A stretch of DNA of 64,000 nt, taken from positions 248,001 through 312,000 of the forward strand of contig NZ_BMTS01000006.1 in assembly GCF_014649795.1 (NCBI RefSeq). Direction: 5' to 3'. Made by a program: the position numbers and the translations under genes. Source of the DNA: Streptomyces melanogenes. Lineage in GTDB: Bacteria; Actinomycetota; Actinomycetes; Streptomycetales; Streptomycetaceae. The stretch's first letter is position 1, and each line of letters starts with the position of its first letter. Below are positions 9,400-19,400 of the stretch, piece by piece. The notes under the pieces were generated by a model that made no database searches, was not told where the DNA came from, and was given only the letters and a program-made list of their open reading frames with translations.

Positions 9400-10956
9400 C
9401 TAGGACGAGCAGACGGTCCCGTTCGCCGGGACCTTGCCGTCCAGCAGATAGGCGTCGACGGTCCGCATCACACAGGTGTTGCCCTCGGTGTACGCGCCGT
9501 GGCCCTCGCCCTTGTTGGTCAGCAGCACCCCCACTCCCGTGCCCAGCTTGTCCGCCATCTTCTTCGCGCCCTCGTACGGGGTCGCCGGGTCGCCGGTGGT
9601 GCCCACCACCAGGACCGGACCCGCCCCCGGGGCGCTCGCCTCCGGCACATCGCGCTCGCCCGGCACCGGCCAGTTCGCACACCAGCCGGCCGTGTCCCAG
9701 GCCAGGAACTCCCCGAAGACCGGCGATATCCTCCGGAACTCCGGCAGCAGCGCCCGCGCCTGCGCGGCGGTCGGCCGGGCCTTGCTGTCGTCGCAGGAGA
9801 TCGCCCGCTGCGAGTGGCTCTGCGTCCCGTAACGCCCGCTCTTGGAGCGGTCGTTGTACGAGTCGGCCATCGCGAGCAGCAGATTGCCGGTGCCGCGCTC
9901 CTGGACCTCCGCGAGCGCCTGGGTGAGGTAGGGCCAGCTCTCCTTCGAGTACAGCGGCATGACGATGCCGGTCAGTGCCAGGGTCTGGTCGAGCTTGCGT
10001 CCGCTGGACGTGGGCAGGGGCCGCTCGTCGAGCCGCGCCAGGAGCTTCGCGATCCGCTCGGTGCCCGCCTTCGGCTCCTGGCCGGTCGACTTCAGGTAGT
10101 CGTCGAGCGCCCGCTGGAAGCCGGTGGCCTGGTTCCGGGCGTGGCCCACCGTGTCGGCGGTCGGGTCGACCACCGCGTCCAGCACGGTCCGCCCCACGTT
10201 GTGGGGGAACAAGTGGGCGTAGGTGCCGCCCAGTTCGGTTCCGTACGATATTCCGAAGTAGTTGAGCTTCGCGTCGCCGAGGACCTGGCGGAGCAGGTCC
10301 ATGTCCCGGGCCGCGTTGCTCGTCGCCACATACGGCAGGACCTTCCCGGAGCGGCGGGCGCAGCCCGCGCCGAAGTCGGCGCCGTCCTTGAGGAAGGCCG
10401 CCTCCTCGGCCGGGGTGTCCGGGGTGGCGTCGATCCGCCGCTCGGCGTCCGCCTGCTCCTTGTCGTCGCGGCACACCACGCCGGAGCTCTGGGCGACGCC
10501 GCGCGGGTCGAAACCGACCAGGTCGTAGCGGGCGTTGAGGGAGCGGTAGGTGCTCGCGGCCCGGGGCAGGATGTCGACGCCCGAGCCGCCGGGGCCGCCG
10601 AAGTTGAAGAGCAGCGAGCCGATCCGCTTGTCCTTGTCGCGCGCCTGCTTGCGCACGAGCGCGATCGAAATGGTGTCACCGGCCGGTTTCGCGTAGTCCA
10701 GCGGCACCTTGACCTCGGCGCACTGCCACCCGGAGCTCTTGCACGAACTCCACTGCGGCCGCTGCCCGGTGAGCGCGTCCGGAAGCGCCCGCGCCTTGTC
10801 GTCCGTGCTCCGCGTCGGCGCGGCGGAGGCCGTGCTCTTCGGCGGGGCTGTGGCGTCCGAGTCCTTCCCGCCGGAGTCGCAGCCCGCCAGGAGCCCCGCC
10901 GCCAGCACGGCGACGGCAGCTAGTGCTCCTGCCCGTACACGTACAAGACCGTTCAT
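9400..10956 (-). CDS. Secreted alpha/beta-hydrolase lipoprotein (tripeptidyl aminopeptidase type)
   Basis: A 518-residue protein with a lipoprotein signal peptide ending in LLAGC (Cys near residue 26). The serine nucleophile lies in GISYGTELGG, the oxyanion/N-terminal strand appears as FNFGGPGGSG, and the C-terminal TAP-like domain carries GDPATPYEGA and the catalytic His in GHGAY. This matches the Streptomyces SlpD/SlpE and tripeptidyl aminopeptidase group, membrane-anchored exopeptidases acting on extracellular peptides. The next upstream gene is a clear paralogue, so the two arose by duplication. Substrate range is not readable from sequence. Confidence 0.9.
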   Translation of the reverse strand: MNGLVRVRAGALAAVAVLAAGLLAGCDSGGKDSDATAPPKSTASAAPTRSTDDKARALPDALTGQRPQWSSCKSSGWQCAEVKVPLDYAKPAGDTISIALVRKQARDKDKRIGSLLFNFGGPGGSGVDILPRAASTYRSLNARYDLVGFDPRGVAQSSGVVCRDDKEQADAERRIDATPDTPAEEAAFLKDGADFGAGCARRSGKVLPYVATSNAARDMDLLRQVLGDAKLNYFGISYGTELGGTYAHLFPHNVGRTVLDAVVDPTADTVGHARNQATGFQRALDDYLKSTGQEPKAGTERIAKLLARLDERPLPTSSGRKLDQTLALTGIVMPLYSKESWPYLTQALAEVQERGTGNLLLAMADSYNDRSKSGRYGTQSHSQRAISCDDSKARPTAAQARALLPEFRRISPVFGEFLAWDTAGWCANWPVPGERDVPEASAPGAGPVLVVGTTGDPATPYEGAKKMADKLGTGVGVLLTNKGEGHGAYTEGNTCVMRTVDAYLLDGKVPANGTVCSS

Positions 10957-11096
10957 GGACGCCCCCCCGCGGGCCGAGTGAATGGACCGAGTGAATCAAG
11001 TCCGGTCATCGTAGGCGGGCCCACTGACAACGCCCCCGCGAGCCCGCCCGGCACCGGCCCGGAGCCCGTCCGACGCGGGCCACGAGCCCGCCCGGG

Positions 11097-12671
11097 CTAC
11101 TGGCAGACCGTCCCGGCCGCCGGGGCCTTGCCGTCCAGCAGATACGTGTTCACCGCATCCTGCACGCACTTGCTGCCGCTGTTGTACGCCCCGTGCCCCT
11201 GCCCCTTGTACGTCAGCTCCACCCCGACGCCCGGCCCGAGCTTCTCCGCCATGTGCTTGGCGCCCTCGTACGGCGTGGCCGGATCGCCGGTGTTGCCGAC
11301 GACCACGATCGGCGCCGCGCCCGGTGCGCTCACGTCAGGGGTGCTCCACTGGCCGGGCACGGGCCAGGCGGTGCAGCCCAGCATGCCCCAGCCGAGGAAG
11401 TCGCCGAAAACGGCGGACGCCTTGCGGAACTCGGGCAGCTTGGCCTTCGTTTGGTCCAGTGAGTAGCGGTCCTTGAAATCAGCACAGTTGATGGCGGTGT
11501 TGGCCGCCTGGATGTTGCTGTAGGTACCGTCCTTGGCCCGGCCGTTCATCGCGTCGGACAGGGCGAGGAGGAGGGCGCCGTTCCCGCCCTCCGCCTCGTC
11601 CACGCCCTCCTCCAGGAGCTGCCAGTACTCCTTGGAGTAGAGCGCCTGGGCGATGCCGTTGGTCGCCTCGGTCTGCGTCAGCATGCGGGTGCCGCTGCCC
11701 GGGATGGGCTGCTTGTCGAGGCCGGTCAGCAGCTTGACGATGACGGCCTCGACCTCCTTCACGTTCGCCCCGGCCAGCTTGCACCGGTCGCCCCGGTCCA
11801 CGCAGTCCTGGGCGAAGTTGTCCAGGGCGAGCTGGAAGCCCTTGGCCTGCCCCAGCGCGCCCTGCTCGGAGGTGCTGGTGGGGTCGACGACGGCGTCGAA
11901 GACGGCCCGGCCGACGTTCTGGGGGAACAAGTGGGCGTACACCCCGCCCAGTTCGGTCCCGTAGGAGATGCCGAAGTAGTACAGCTTGTCGTCGCCCAGG
12001 ACCTGGCGCATCAGGTCCATGTCGCGCGCGGCGCTGGTGGTGCCGACATGGGGCAGGACCCGCCCCGAGTTGGACTGGCAGGTCGCGGCGAACGACTTCA
12101 TGTTGTCGGTCAGGGACTTCTCCTCGGCCGCGTCGTCCGGCGTGAAGTCCTGCGCGAAGTAGCGGTCCAGCTGGCTGTCGCTCTCGCACTGCACGGGCGC
12201 GCTGGCGCCGACCCCGCGCGGGTCGAAGCTCACCAGGTCGTAGCGGGACCGGAGTTTGTCGTAGTCGCCCGCGGCGGCGGGCAGGGTGGTCACCCCGGAG
12301 CCGCCCGGCCCGCCGAAGTTGAAGATCAGCGACCCGATCCGCTTGTCCTTGTCACGGGCCTCGGCCCGGATGAGCGCGAGCTCCACCGACCCGGCGTCGG
12401 GCTTGTCGTAGTCGAGGGGCACGCGCATGGTGGCGCACTTCCACTCGCCCCCGCCGGGCGGCGGCGAGGGCGCGTCCCCGTTCCCCTCCGCCGGGGAGGG
12501 CGCGCCGCACTTCTTCCAGTCCAGCTTCTGGGAGGCGAGCGCCGACGCCTTGGCCGGGGACGACTCCTTGGTCCCGCTGTCGGAGCACCCGGTGGCGGCG
12601 AGCAGCAGGGCGGCGGTGGCGGTGGCGAGAGAGGCGGCACGCAGGGCGGCGGAGTTCTCCATGCCTCCCAT
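11097..12671 (-). CDS. Paralogous secreted alpha/beta-hydrolase lipoprotein
   Basis: A 524-residue paralogue of the neighbouring peptidase, with lipobox LAATGC, FNFGGPGGSG, the same GISYGTELGG nucleophile motif, GDPATPYEGA and GHGAY. It should be a membrane-anchored serine exopeptidase. The start is uncertain: ATG 12671, ATG 12662 (GGAGG only 2 nt away) and ATG 12713 are all in frame, and all leave a usable lipoprotein signal. It differs from its neighbour by an insert of acidic and Pro/Gly-rich residues after the signal peptide. About 140 bp separates the two genes, with only weak GC hairpins between them. Confidence 0.88.
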   Translation of the reverse strand: MGGMENSAALRAASLATATAALLLAATGCSDSGTKESSPAKASALASQKLDWKKCGAPSPAEGNGDAPSPPPGGGEWKCATMRVPLDYDKPDAGSVELALIRAEARDKDKRIGSLIFNFGGPGGSGVTTLPAAAGDYDKLRSRYDLVSFDPRGVGASAPVQCESDSQLDRYFAQDFTPDDAAEEKSLTDNMKSFAATCQSNSGRVLPHVGTTSAARDMDLMRQVLGDDKLYYFGISYGTELGGVYAHLFPQNVGRAVFDAVVDPTSTSEQGALGQAKGFQLALDNFAQDCVDRGDRCKLAGANVKEVEAVIVKLLTGLDKQPIPGSGTRMLTQTEATNGIAQALYSKEYWQLLEEGVDEAEGGNGALLLALSDAMNGRAKDGTYSNIQAANTAINCADFKDRYSLDQTKAKLPEFRKASAVFGDFLGWGMLGCTAWPVPGQWSTPDVSAPGAAPIVVVGNTGDPATPYEGAKHMAEKLGPGVGVELTYKGQGHGAYNSGSKCVQDAVNTYLLDGKAPAAGTVCQ

Positions 12672-12743
12672 CGTGGGCCCGTCGGCCGGGACCCGCGCGA
12701 AACCGCAGGCCATGCGGGTGGCCGGGGCCCCTGCGCGGGTCCG

Positions 12744-15653
12744 TCAGAGCTCGCCCCTGCGGGTCAGGTAGTTGAAGCACAGCCAGCCCGGCAGCACCGG
12801 CAGCCAGAAGGTGAGCAGCCGGTAGAGCAGCACGGCGGAGGCCGCCGTCTCGGCCGGCAGGCCCGCGATGGTCAGGGCCGTGGAGAGCGCCAGCTCGACC
12901 GCGCCGACACCGCCCGGCGTCGGGGCGGCCGATCCCAGCGCGTTGGCGGTGAGGAAGACCACCGCGACGCTCGCGTAGCTGAGGGTGTTGTCGCCGGAGC
13001 CGAAGGCCCGGATGGACGCGTCCAGACACATCACGAAGGTGCCGGTGATCAGCAGTATTCCGCCGATGCCGGTGAGCAGCTTCTGCGGCCGCTGGAGTAC
13101 GTCCAGCATGCGCGGCACCACTCCGGCGAACAGCGACCGGACCCGGGTGACCACGAACTTCCGCAGGAAGGGGATGGCGGTGACCACCAGGATCAGCACG
13201 GCGGCCGTGAGCAGACCCGCGATCACGGTCCGGGACGGCGACAGGTCCGGCGTCTTCTCGGTGCCCGTGACATAGCCGAAGACCAGCAGCAGCGAGATGT
13301 GCGAGGCGAGCCCGAAGAGCTGGGACGCGCCCACGCTCGCCACCGCGAGGCCGGGGCGGACCCCGGCGCGCTGGAGGAAGCGGGTGTTCAGGGCCACGCC
13401 GCCGACCGCCGCCGGGGCGACCAGCTTCACGAACGAGCCCGCGACCTGCGCGATCACGGCCCGTCCGAAGGGCACCTTCTCGGGCACGAAGCCCAGCAGG
13501 CTCGCCGCCGCCGCCGGATAGGAGAGCGCCGAGAAGAGCACGGCCGCCGCCACCCAGCCCCACTGCGCGTTCGCGACGAGATCGCCGAACTTGATGTGGG
13601 TGATCTGCACCAGCAGGTAGTACGCGGCGATGGCACCGGCGACGAACGTCAGCAGGGTCTTCACCTTGATGCGCTCCAGGCGCACCGGCTCCACCGGTGC
13701 CTGCGGGCGGATCAGCAGCACCTGGGCGCGGATCTGGGTGAGCAGATCGTCCTCGCGCGCGTTCTCCAGGGCCTCGTCGATGGCCTCCTTCTCGGCCTTC
13801 TTCTCGGCGCGCACGGCCTTGTTCTCGGCCCGTACGGCCTTGCGCTCCTCCCCGGCGGCCGACGGCTGCTCGGGGACGCTGGCTTCCGCCTCGCGCTGCC
13901 TGGCCTGGGCCGCCTCGGCGGCCCGTGCCTCCTTGGCCGCGAGCGAGGCCTCGATGACGGCCTCGCGCTCGCGCTGCGCCTGCTCGCGCGCCAGGCGGCG
14001 CAGCGTCGCGCGCGTGGTGCGGCTCAGCGCGATCGGCTGGAGCAGCGGCAGGCTGTCGGCGACGGTGTCCGGGCCGAGCACGTCGACGGCGGCGGCCACC
14101 GCGCGCTCGGCGCCGACCCGCAGCCCCAGGGTGACCAGGAGCTGCGCGATGTCCATGCGCAGGACCACGTCGCCGGCCGCGATCTCGCCGCCGCGCAGAT
14201 CCGTGAGGATGACCGTGCCGGAACGATCCACCAGGATCGCGTCCCCCGCGAGCCGGCGGTGGGCGATGCGCCGCGACTGGAGCGCGCGCACCTGCCGCCA
14301 GGCGCTGCGCATCAGCTCGTCGGTGATCTCCTCGTCGGCCAGCGAGTCCAGGGAGCGCCCGCCGGTGTGCTCGTACACCAGCATCACGGCGTCCGGGCCG
14401 AGCTCGGAGGTGGCGATGAGCTTGGGCGCGTGCGCCCCGGCCGCGATCGCCGCGTACGCGAGCAGCGCCTCCTGCTCCAGGGCCTGGCGCAGCGACTGGA
14501 TGGAGCGGCGGGTGGTGATGGAGCGCAGGGTCAGGCGCCGCCACACCCGGTAGAAGAAGCCCTGGGCCTGCTGCTCGCGGTCGACGACGGTGACGTCGAG
14601 CGGCGGCGCGTCCTCCAGGGTCACGAAGTAGCGTCGGCCCCGGTCGCCCTGCTCCATGGAGTCCGGGACGTCCTCGGCGCGCATCGCGGTGAGCGGCCGG
14701 AAGCCCACGTTCCGCAGTCCGGCGAGGAGGGTCTGGCCGGTGGGCCGGACGTTGGGCGAGCCCACCGCGTACAGCGTTCCGTAGGCGACCGTCCAGCCGA
14801 TCAGGACCGTGACGAGGATCGAGAAGGCGGTCGTCTGGCCGCCGACGAGCACGGCGAACGAGTTGAGCAGCAGGACCGCCCACAGGGCGACCCGCCAGCG
14901 CGGTCTGCGGGCCATGCCGACGGCCGTCATATAGGCGATGACCGGGGCGAGATAGCCGTGCACGGGGTCGGTGAGACCGCCCGAGCCGGACTGCTGGGTG
15001 AGCGCGCTGGTGATCGAGTCGGGCGCCGACTTGGCCACCCAGAGGTCGGTGGCGAGGGCGGCGCCGTGGGCGAGCACGGCCGCGAGCACACCGTCCGCGA
15101 TGCGCAGCCCGTCGCGTTTGATCAGCCGCTCGATGGCGAAGGCGACCGGCAGGATCAGCACGGCGATGGAGGAGACCAGACCGGCCAGCCGGATCAGTAC
15201 GTCCGGAGCCTGGTCGGAGCCCTTGCTGATGTCCTGTTCGAGGCCGGACGTGGTGTGGTGGGCGATGGCGGCGATGGTGAGCACGATCGCGATGGCCAGT
15301 ACGCCGCTGATCAGCCGTACGAGGTCGGAGGGGCGGTGCACGCGCGCGGGGAGCAGCGGTTCGTCCACCGAGACGCGCTCGATGGAGGCCGAAGCCTCAC
15401 AGGCCTCGAAGCCGGACCCGGACTCCTTCTCCGCCGCCTCGCGCAGCGCGGAGGTGGCCGTGGCGCCGGAGGGGGCCACGGTCGAGGGCCTGGCGCCGGG
15501 CGCGGGCGCGGCCTTCGCGCCGGAAGCGGGTACGTCGGAGCGCGCCCCCGTCTCCGGGGAGCTGCCGGCCGCCGCTTCGGGTGGCTGCACGCCCCGCTCC
15601 TTCGCCGTCTGGTCCGCTGTCTCGCCGGTCTGGTCTTCGTGCTCTCGTATCAC
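12744..15653 (-). CDS. Kinase-like / lysylphosphatidylglycerol-synthase-TM (flippase-like) fusion protein
   Basis: A 969-residue membrane protein in three parts. Residues 1-100 are disordered, then several transmembrane helices. A kinase-like domain follows (about 280-500), with VMLVYEHTGGRSL as the hinge region and HRRLAGDAILVD and LTDLRGGE where a catalytic loop and DFG would lie; the catalytic Asp of HRD reads Arg, so it may be inactive or of the ABC1/APH type. After an Ala/Glu/Lys-rich coiled segment near 575-640 comes a YbhN/MprF-like membrane domain with about eight helices, including the VGGVALNTRFL and AAPTPGGVGAVE motifs. It may bind or flip lipids; the ligand is unknown. Confidence 0.82.
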   Translation of the reverse strand: MIREHEDQTGETADQTAKERGVQPPEAAAGSSPETGARSDVPASGAKAAPAPGARPSTVAPSGATATSALREAAEKESGSGFEACEASASIERVSVDEPLLPARVHRPSDLVRLISGVLAIAIVLTIAAIAHHTTSGLEQDISKGSDQAPDVLIRLAGLVSSIAVLILPVAFAIERLIKRDGLRIADGVLAAVLAHGAALATDLWVAKSAPDSITSALTQQSGSGGLTDPVHGYLAPVIAYMTAVGMARRPRWRVALWAVLLLNSFAVLVGGQTTAFSILVTVLIGWTVAYGTLYAVGSPNVRPTGQTLLAGLRNVGFRPLTAMRAEDVPDSMEQGDRGRRYFVTLEDAPPLDVTVVDREQQAQGFFYRVWRRLTLRSITTRRSIQSLRQALEQEALLAYAAIAAGAHAPKLIATSELGPDAVMLVYEHTGGRSLDSLADEEITDELMRSAWRQVRALQSRRIAHRRLAGDAILVDRSGTVILTDLRGGEIAAGDVVLRMDIAQLLVTLGLRVGAERAVAAAVDVLGPDTVADSLPLLQPIALSRTTRATLRRLAREQAQREREAVIEASLAAKEARAAEAAQARQREAEASVPEQPSAAGEERKAVRAENKAVRAEKKAEKEAIDEALENAREDDLLTQIRAQVLLIRPQAPVEPVRLERIKVKTLLTFVAGAIAAYYLLVQITHIKFGDLVANAQWGWVAAAVLFSALSYPAAAASLLGFVPEKVPFGRAVIAQVAGSFVKLVAPAAVGGVALNTRFLQRAGVRPGLAVASVGASQLFGLASHISLLLVFGYVTGTEKTPDLSPSRTVIAGLLTAAVLILVVTAIPFLRKFVVTRVRSLFAGVVPRMLDVLQRPQKLLTGIGGILLITGTFVMCLDASIRAFGSGDNTLSYASVAVVFLTANALGSAAPTPGGVGAVELALSTALTIAGLPAETAASAVLLYRLLTFWLPVLPGWLCFNYLTRRGEL

Positions 15654-15820
15654 CGGTCACCGCCCGCATGATGGTGGCATGACCAGGCCCCGCAGGGGGG
15701 CATCAGGGTGCGTCGAGAGGGCGTACGCCGTGCGGTGCACGCCCTGTGGCCATGGTGCGCGCGGTCAAGGGGCGCCTGCTTCCCGGTCCACTGTCGGTGG
15801 CGTACGGCAGGATGGACAGG

Positions 15821-16264
15821 GTGAGCGATGAGCTTCCGGAACTCCCGGAGTATGCCGAACGGGTCCTGGACGTCGCCGAGCAGATCCCGCCCGGCCGGGT
15901 GATGACGTACGGGGACGTCGCCGAATGGCTGGGCGAGGGCGGCCCGCGCCAGGTCGGCCGCGTCATGGCGCTGTACGGCGCCGCCGCGCCCTGGTGGCGC
16001 GTGGTGCGCGCGGACGGGGCGCTGCTGCCGGGCCACGAGCTGCGCGCCCTCGGCCACTACCGGGACGAGGCCACGCCGCTGCGCGAGGCGAGCCGGGCCG
16101 CCGAGGGCCATCTGCCGCGCCTCGACATGCGCCGGGCGCGCTGGGACGGCGGCGCGGAGGACGGCGAGGGCGCGGGGGGTCGTTCCGGGCGCGCCGGGGA
16201 CATACCGGCCGCGCGCGCGGCGGGCGCGGAGCGCGAGGTCGGCGGCGGGGCGGCTCATATCTGA
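15821..16264 (+). CDS. MGMT-family DNA-binding (alkyltransferase-like) protein
   Basis: A 147-residue protein of the O6-alkylguanine alkyltransferase fold. The N-terminal wing has VAEQIPPGRVMTYGDVAEWLG, and WWRVVRADG follows. Active alkyltransferases have a PCHRV cysteine at this place; here the residues read WWRVV, so it is an alkyltransferase-like protein without the acceptor Cys, which in known cases flags lesions for nucleotide excision repair. GTG 15821 is preferred because a -10-like CAGGAT ends 7 nt before it, typical of leaderless genes here. The C-terminal 40 residues are Gly/Ala/Arg-rich. It sits just upstream of adnA, as its relatives do in mycobacteria. Confidence 0.82.
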   Translation: MSDELPELPEYAERVLDVAEQIPPGRVMTYGDVAEWLGEGGPRQVGRVMALYGAAAPWWRVVRADGALLPGHELRALGHYRDEATPLREASRAAEGHLPRLDMRRARWDGGAEDGEGAGGRSGRAGDIPAARAAGAEREVGGGAAHI

Positions 16265-16416
16265 CAGCTTCGGCCATCGGGCGCCACCGGGGGCGGCCGC
16301 AGGCCCGTACGGATGACTCGCTGCGTGCCGGGCGCGCTTCGGCGTACCGTCGACAGTCGGCACGGCCCCCGTCCGCACCCTCATCACCAGCACACCCACC
16401 AGGACCGGCGATCCAC

Positions 16417-19400
16417 GTGAGCTCCTCCTCCTTCACCGGGCGTACGACGTACCCCCAGGTACGACGGCGGTCCGCCGGCGCGTACCGACTGGTACGTACC
16501 CCGTTGAGGCCGGTGGACCCCCCTTTGCTGGACGCACGTCAGCGGGCGGTGGTTGACCACGGCCGGGGGCCGCTGCTGGTCCTCGCCGGGCCGGGCACCG
16601 GCAAGACCACGACGCTCGTCGAGGCCGTCGCGGCCAGAGTGGCCGCCGGGACCGACCCCGAGCGGATCCTCGTCCTCACCTTCAGCCGCAAGGCCGCGGT
16701 GGAGCTCCGCGACCGCATGGCGCTGCGGCTCGGCGGCACCCGGGGCCCGCAGGCCACCACCTTCCACTCCTACTGCTACGCCCTGGTCCGCGCCCACCAG
16801 GACGCCGACCTGTTCGCCGAGCCGCTGCGCCTGCTGTCCGGCCCCGAGCAGGACGTGGCCGTACGCGATCTGCTGGCCGGTCAGCTCGGCCTGGAGCGCG
16901 AGGGGCTCGCCCCCATCCGCTGGCCCGACGAGCTGCGCGCCTGTCTGACCACGCGCGGCTTCGCCGACGAGGTCCGCGCGGTGCTCGCCCGCAGCCGCGA
17001 GCTGGGCCTGGCACCGGACTCGCTGGCCGACTTCGCCCGGCGCACCGGCCGCCCCGACTGGCGTGCGGCGGCCGCGTTCTTGGCCGAATATCTCGACGTC
17101 CTCGACCTCCAGGGCGTACTGGACTACGCCGAGCTGGTCCACCGGGCGGTGCTGCTCGCCGAGCGCGCCCCGCACTCCGGCACCTCGTCCCACGTCTCCT
17201 CCTCCGCCCCGTCGTACGGGCCCGCTCCGGCCGATGCGTACGACGTGGTGTTCGTGGACGAGTACCAGGACACCGACCCGGCTCAGGTCCGCCTGCTGCG
17301 GGCCCTCGCGGGCGGTGGCCGCACGCTGGTCGCCTTCGGCGACCCGGACCAGTCGATCTACGCGTTCCGGGGCGCCGACGTCAACGGGATCCTCGACTTT
17401 CCGGACACGTTTCGGCGCGCCGATGGCACTCCGGCGCCGGTCGAGGTGCTGACGACGTCGCGCCGCTCCGGCGAGGCGCTCCTCGCAGCGACCCGGCTGC
17501 TGACCCGGCGGATGCCGATGCCGCGTCTGCCGTCGGAGAAGGCACGGGCCCACCGCGAGCTCGCGGCGGTACGCGCGGGCGGACGCGTCGAGGCGTACAC
17601 CTACCCGACGGCCTCCACGGAGCTGGAGAACATCGCGGACATCGTCCGGCGCGCCCATCTGGAAGAGGGCGTTCCGTGGCACGACATGGCGGTCCTGACC
17701 CGCGCCGGCACCCGCGCCCTGCCCGCGCTGCGCCGCGCCCTGACGTCGGCGGGCGTCCCGGTGGAGGTGGACGGCACGGACATCCCGCTGCGCCATGAGC
17801 CCGCGGTGACGCCGCTGCTGACGGCCCTGCGGGCGGTGGCGACGGCGGCGCTGCTGGGTGCGGCGGAGGGGGGCGTCGGCTCCACGGGTGAGGCCGACGC
17901 GGCAGGCGACGCCCCCACGGCGGATGACGGCGGCGCGGTAGTCGACGGCCAGGCGGCCGACGGTGAGACGGCGGAGGGCGGCGACGCTGCCGCCGGCGGT
18001 GGCGGTTCGGCACATGACGGCGGTTCCGCCGATCACACCCCGCCCACCTGGCTCGACCCCGAGACCGCCCTCGACCTGCTCACCTCGCCCCTCGGCGGCA
18101 TGGACAGCGCCGACATCCGCCGCCTCGGCCGCGCCCTGCGCGACGAGGAGCGGGCGGCGGGCAACCGGGTGCCACCGCCCTCCGACGTCCTCCTCGCGCG
18201 CGTGCTCGCCGAGCCCGAGCGGCTCGTCGCGCACGACCCCGCGTACGCCCGGGGCGCCCAGCGCCTGAGCGCGCTGCTGCGCAAGGCCCGCGAGCTCCTG
18301 GAGGGCGGCGGCACCGCGGCCGAGGCCCTGTGGGAGCTGTGGAGCGGCACCCCGTGGCCGCAGCGCCTGGAGCGCGCGGCGCTGCGCGGCGGCACGGCCG
18401 GACGCAACGCCGACCGCGACCTGGACGCGGTGTGCGCGCTGTTCGACACCGCGGCGCGCGCCGAGGAGCGCACCGGGGGCCGGGGCGCGCTCAACTTCCT
18501 GGAGGAGGTCGACGCCCAGGACATCGCCGCCGACACCCTCACCCGCCGCGCCGTGCGCCCCGACGCCGTACGCCTCATGACCGCCCACCGCTCCAAGGGC
18601 CTGGAGTGGAGCCTGGTCGTCGTCGCGGGCGTCCAGGAAGGCCTCTGGCCCGATCTGCGCCGCCGCGGCTCGCTCCTGGAGGCCGACCGCATCGGCCGCG
18701 ACGGCCTCGCCGAACCGCTCACCCCCGGCGCCCTCCTGGCCGAGGAGCGCCGCCTCTTCTACGTCGCCGCCACCCGCGCGCGCGACCGTCTCGTCGTGAC
18801 GGCGGTCAAGGCCCCGGCCGACGACGGCGACCAGCCCTCCCGCTTCCTCGCCGAGCTCGGCGAGGAGCCGAAGGACGTCACCGGCCGGCCCCGCCGCCCG
18901 CTGGCCGTCGCCGCGCTGGTGGCGGAGCTGCGCGCGACCACCGTCGACCCCGAGGCGTCCGAGGCGCTGCGGGACGCCGCCGCCCGCCGCCTCGCCCGCC
19001 TCGCGGCCCTCACCGACGACGAGGGCCAGCCCATGGTCCCCGCGGCCCACCCGTACCGCTGGTGGGGGTTGAACGAGCCGACGCGCTCCGCGGTTCCCCT
19101 GCGCGACCGCGATCACCCGGTCGTGCTCTCCGGCAGCGCCCTCGACCAGCTCGCCAACACCTGCGCCCTGCAGTGGTTCCTGGGCCGCGAGGTGAAGGCC
19201 GACGCGCCCACGTCCGCCGCGCAGGGCTTCGGCAACGTGGTGCACGTCCTCGCGGACGAGGTCGCCTCCGGACGTACGCCCGCCGATCTGGCCGTGCTGA
19301 TGGAACGGCTGGACTCGGTGTGGGACGCGCTGGCCTTCGACGCGCCCTGGAAGTCTGTCCAGGAGAAGAACAACGCGCGCGTGGCGCTGGAGCGGTTCCT

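Noticed and set aside
3860..10474. A 2204-codon open frame on the minus strand
   Set aside because: It is antisense to seven well-supported genes, has no domain, and is the usual result of very high GC, which removes stop codons.
11931..15671. A 1246-codon plus-strand frame
   Set aside because: It covers the complement of the peptidase and flippase-like genes; composition is Gly/Arg/His-rich as in shadow frames.
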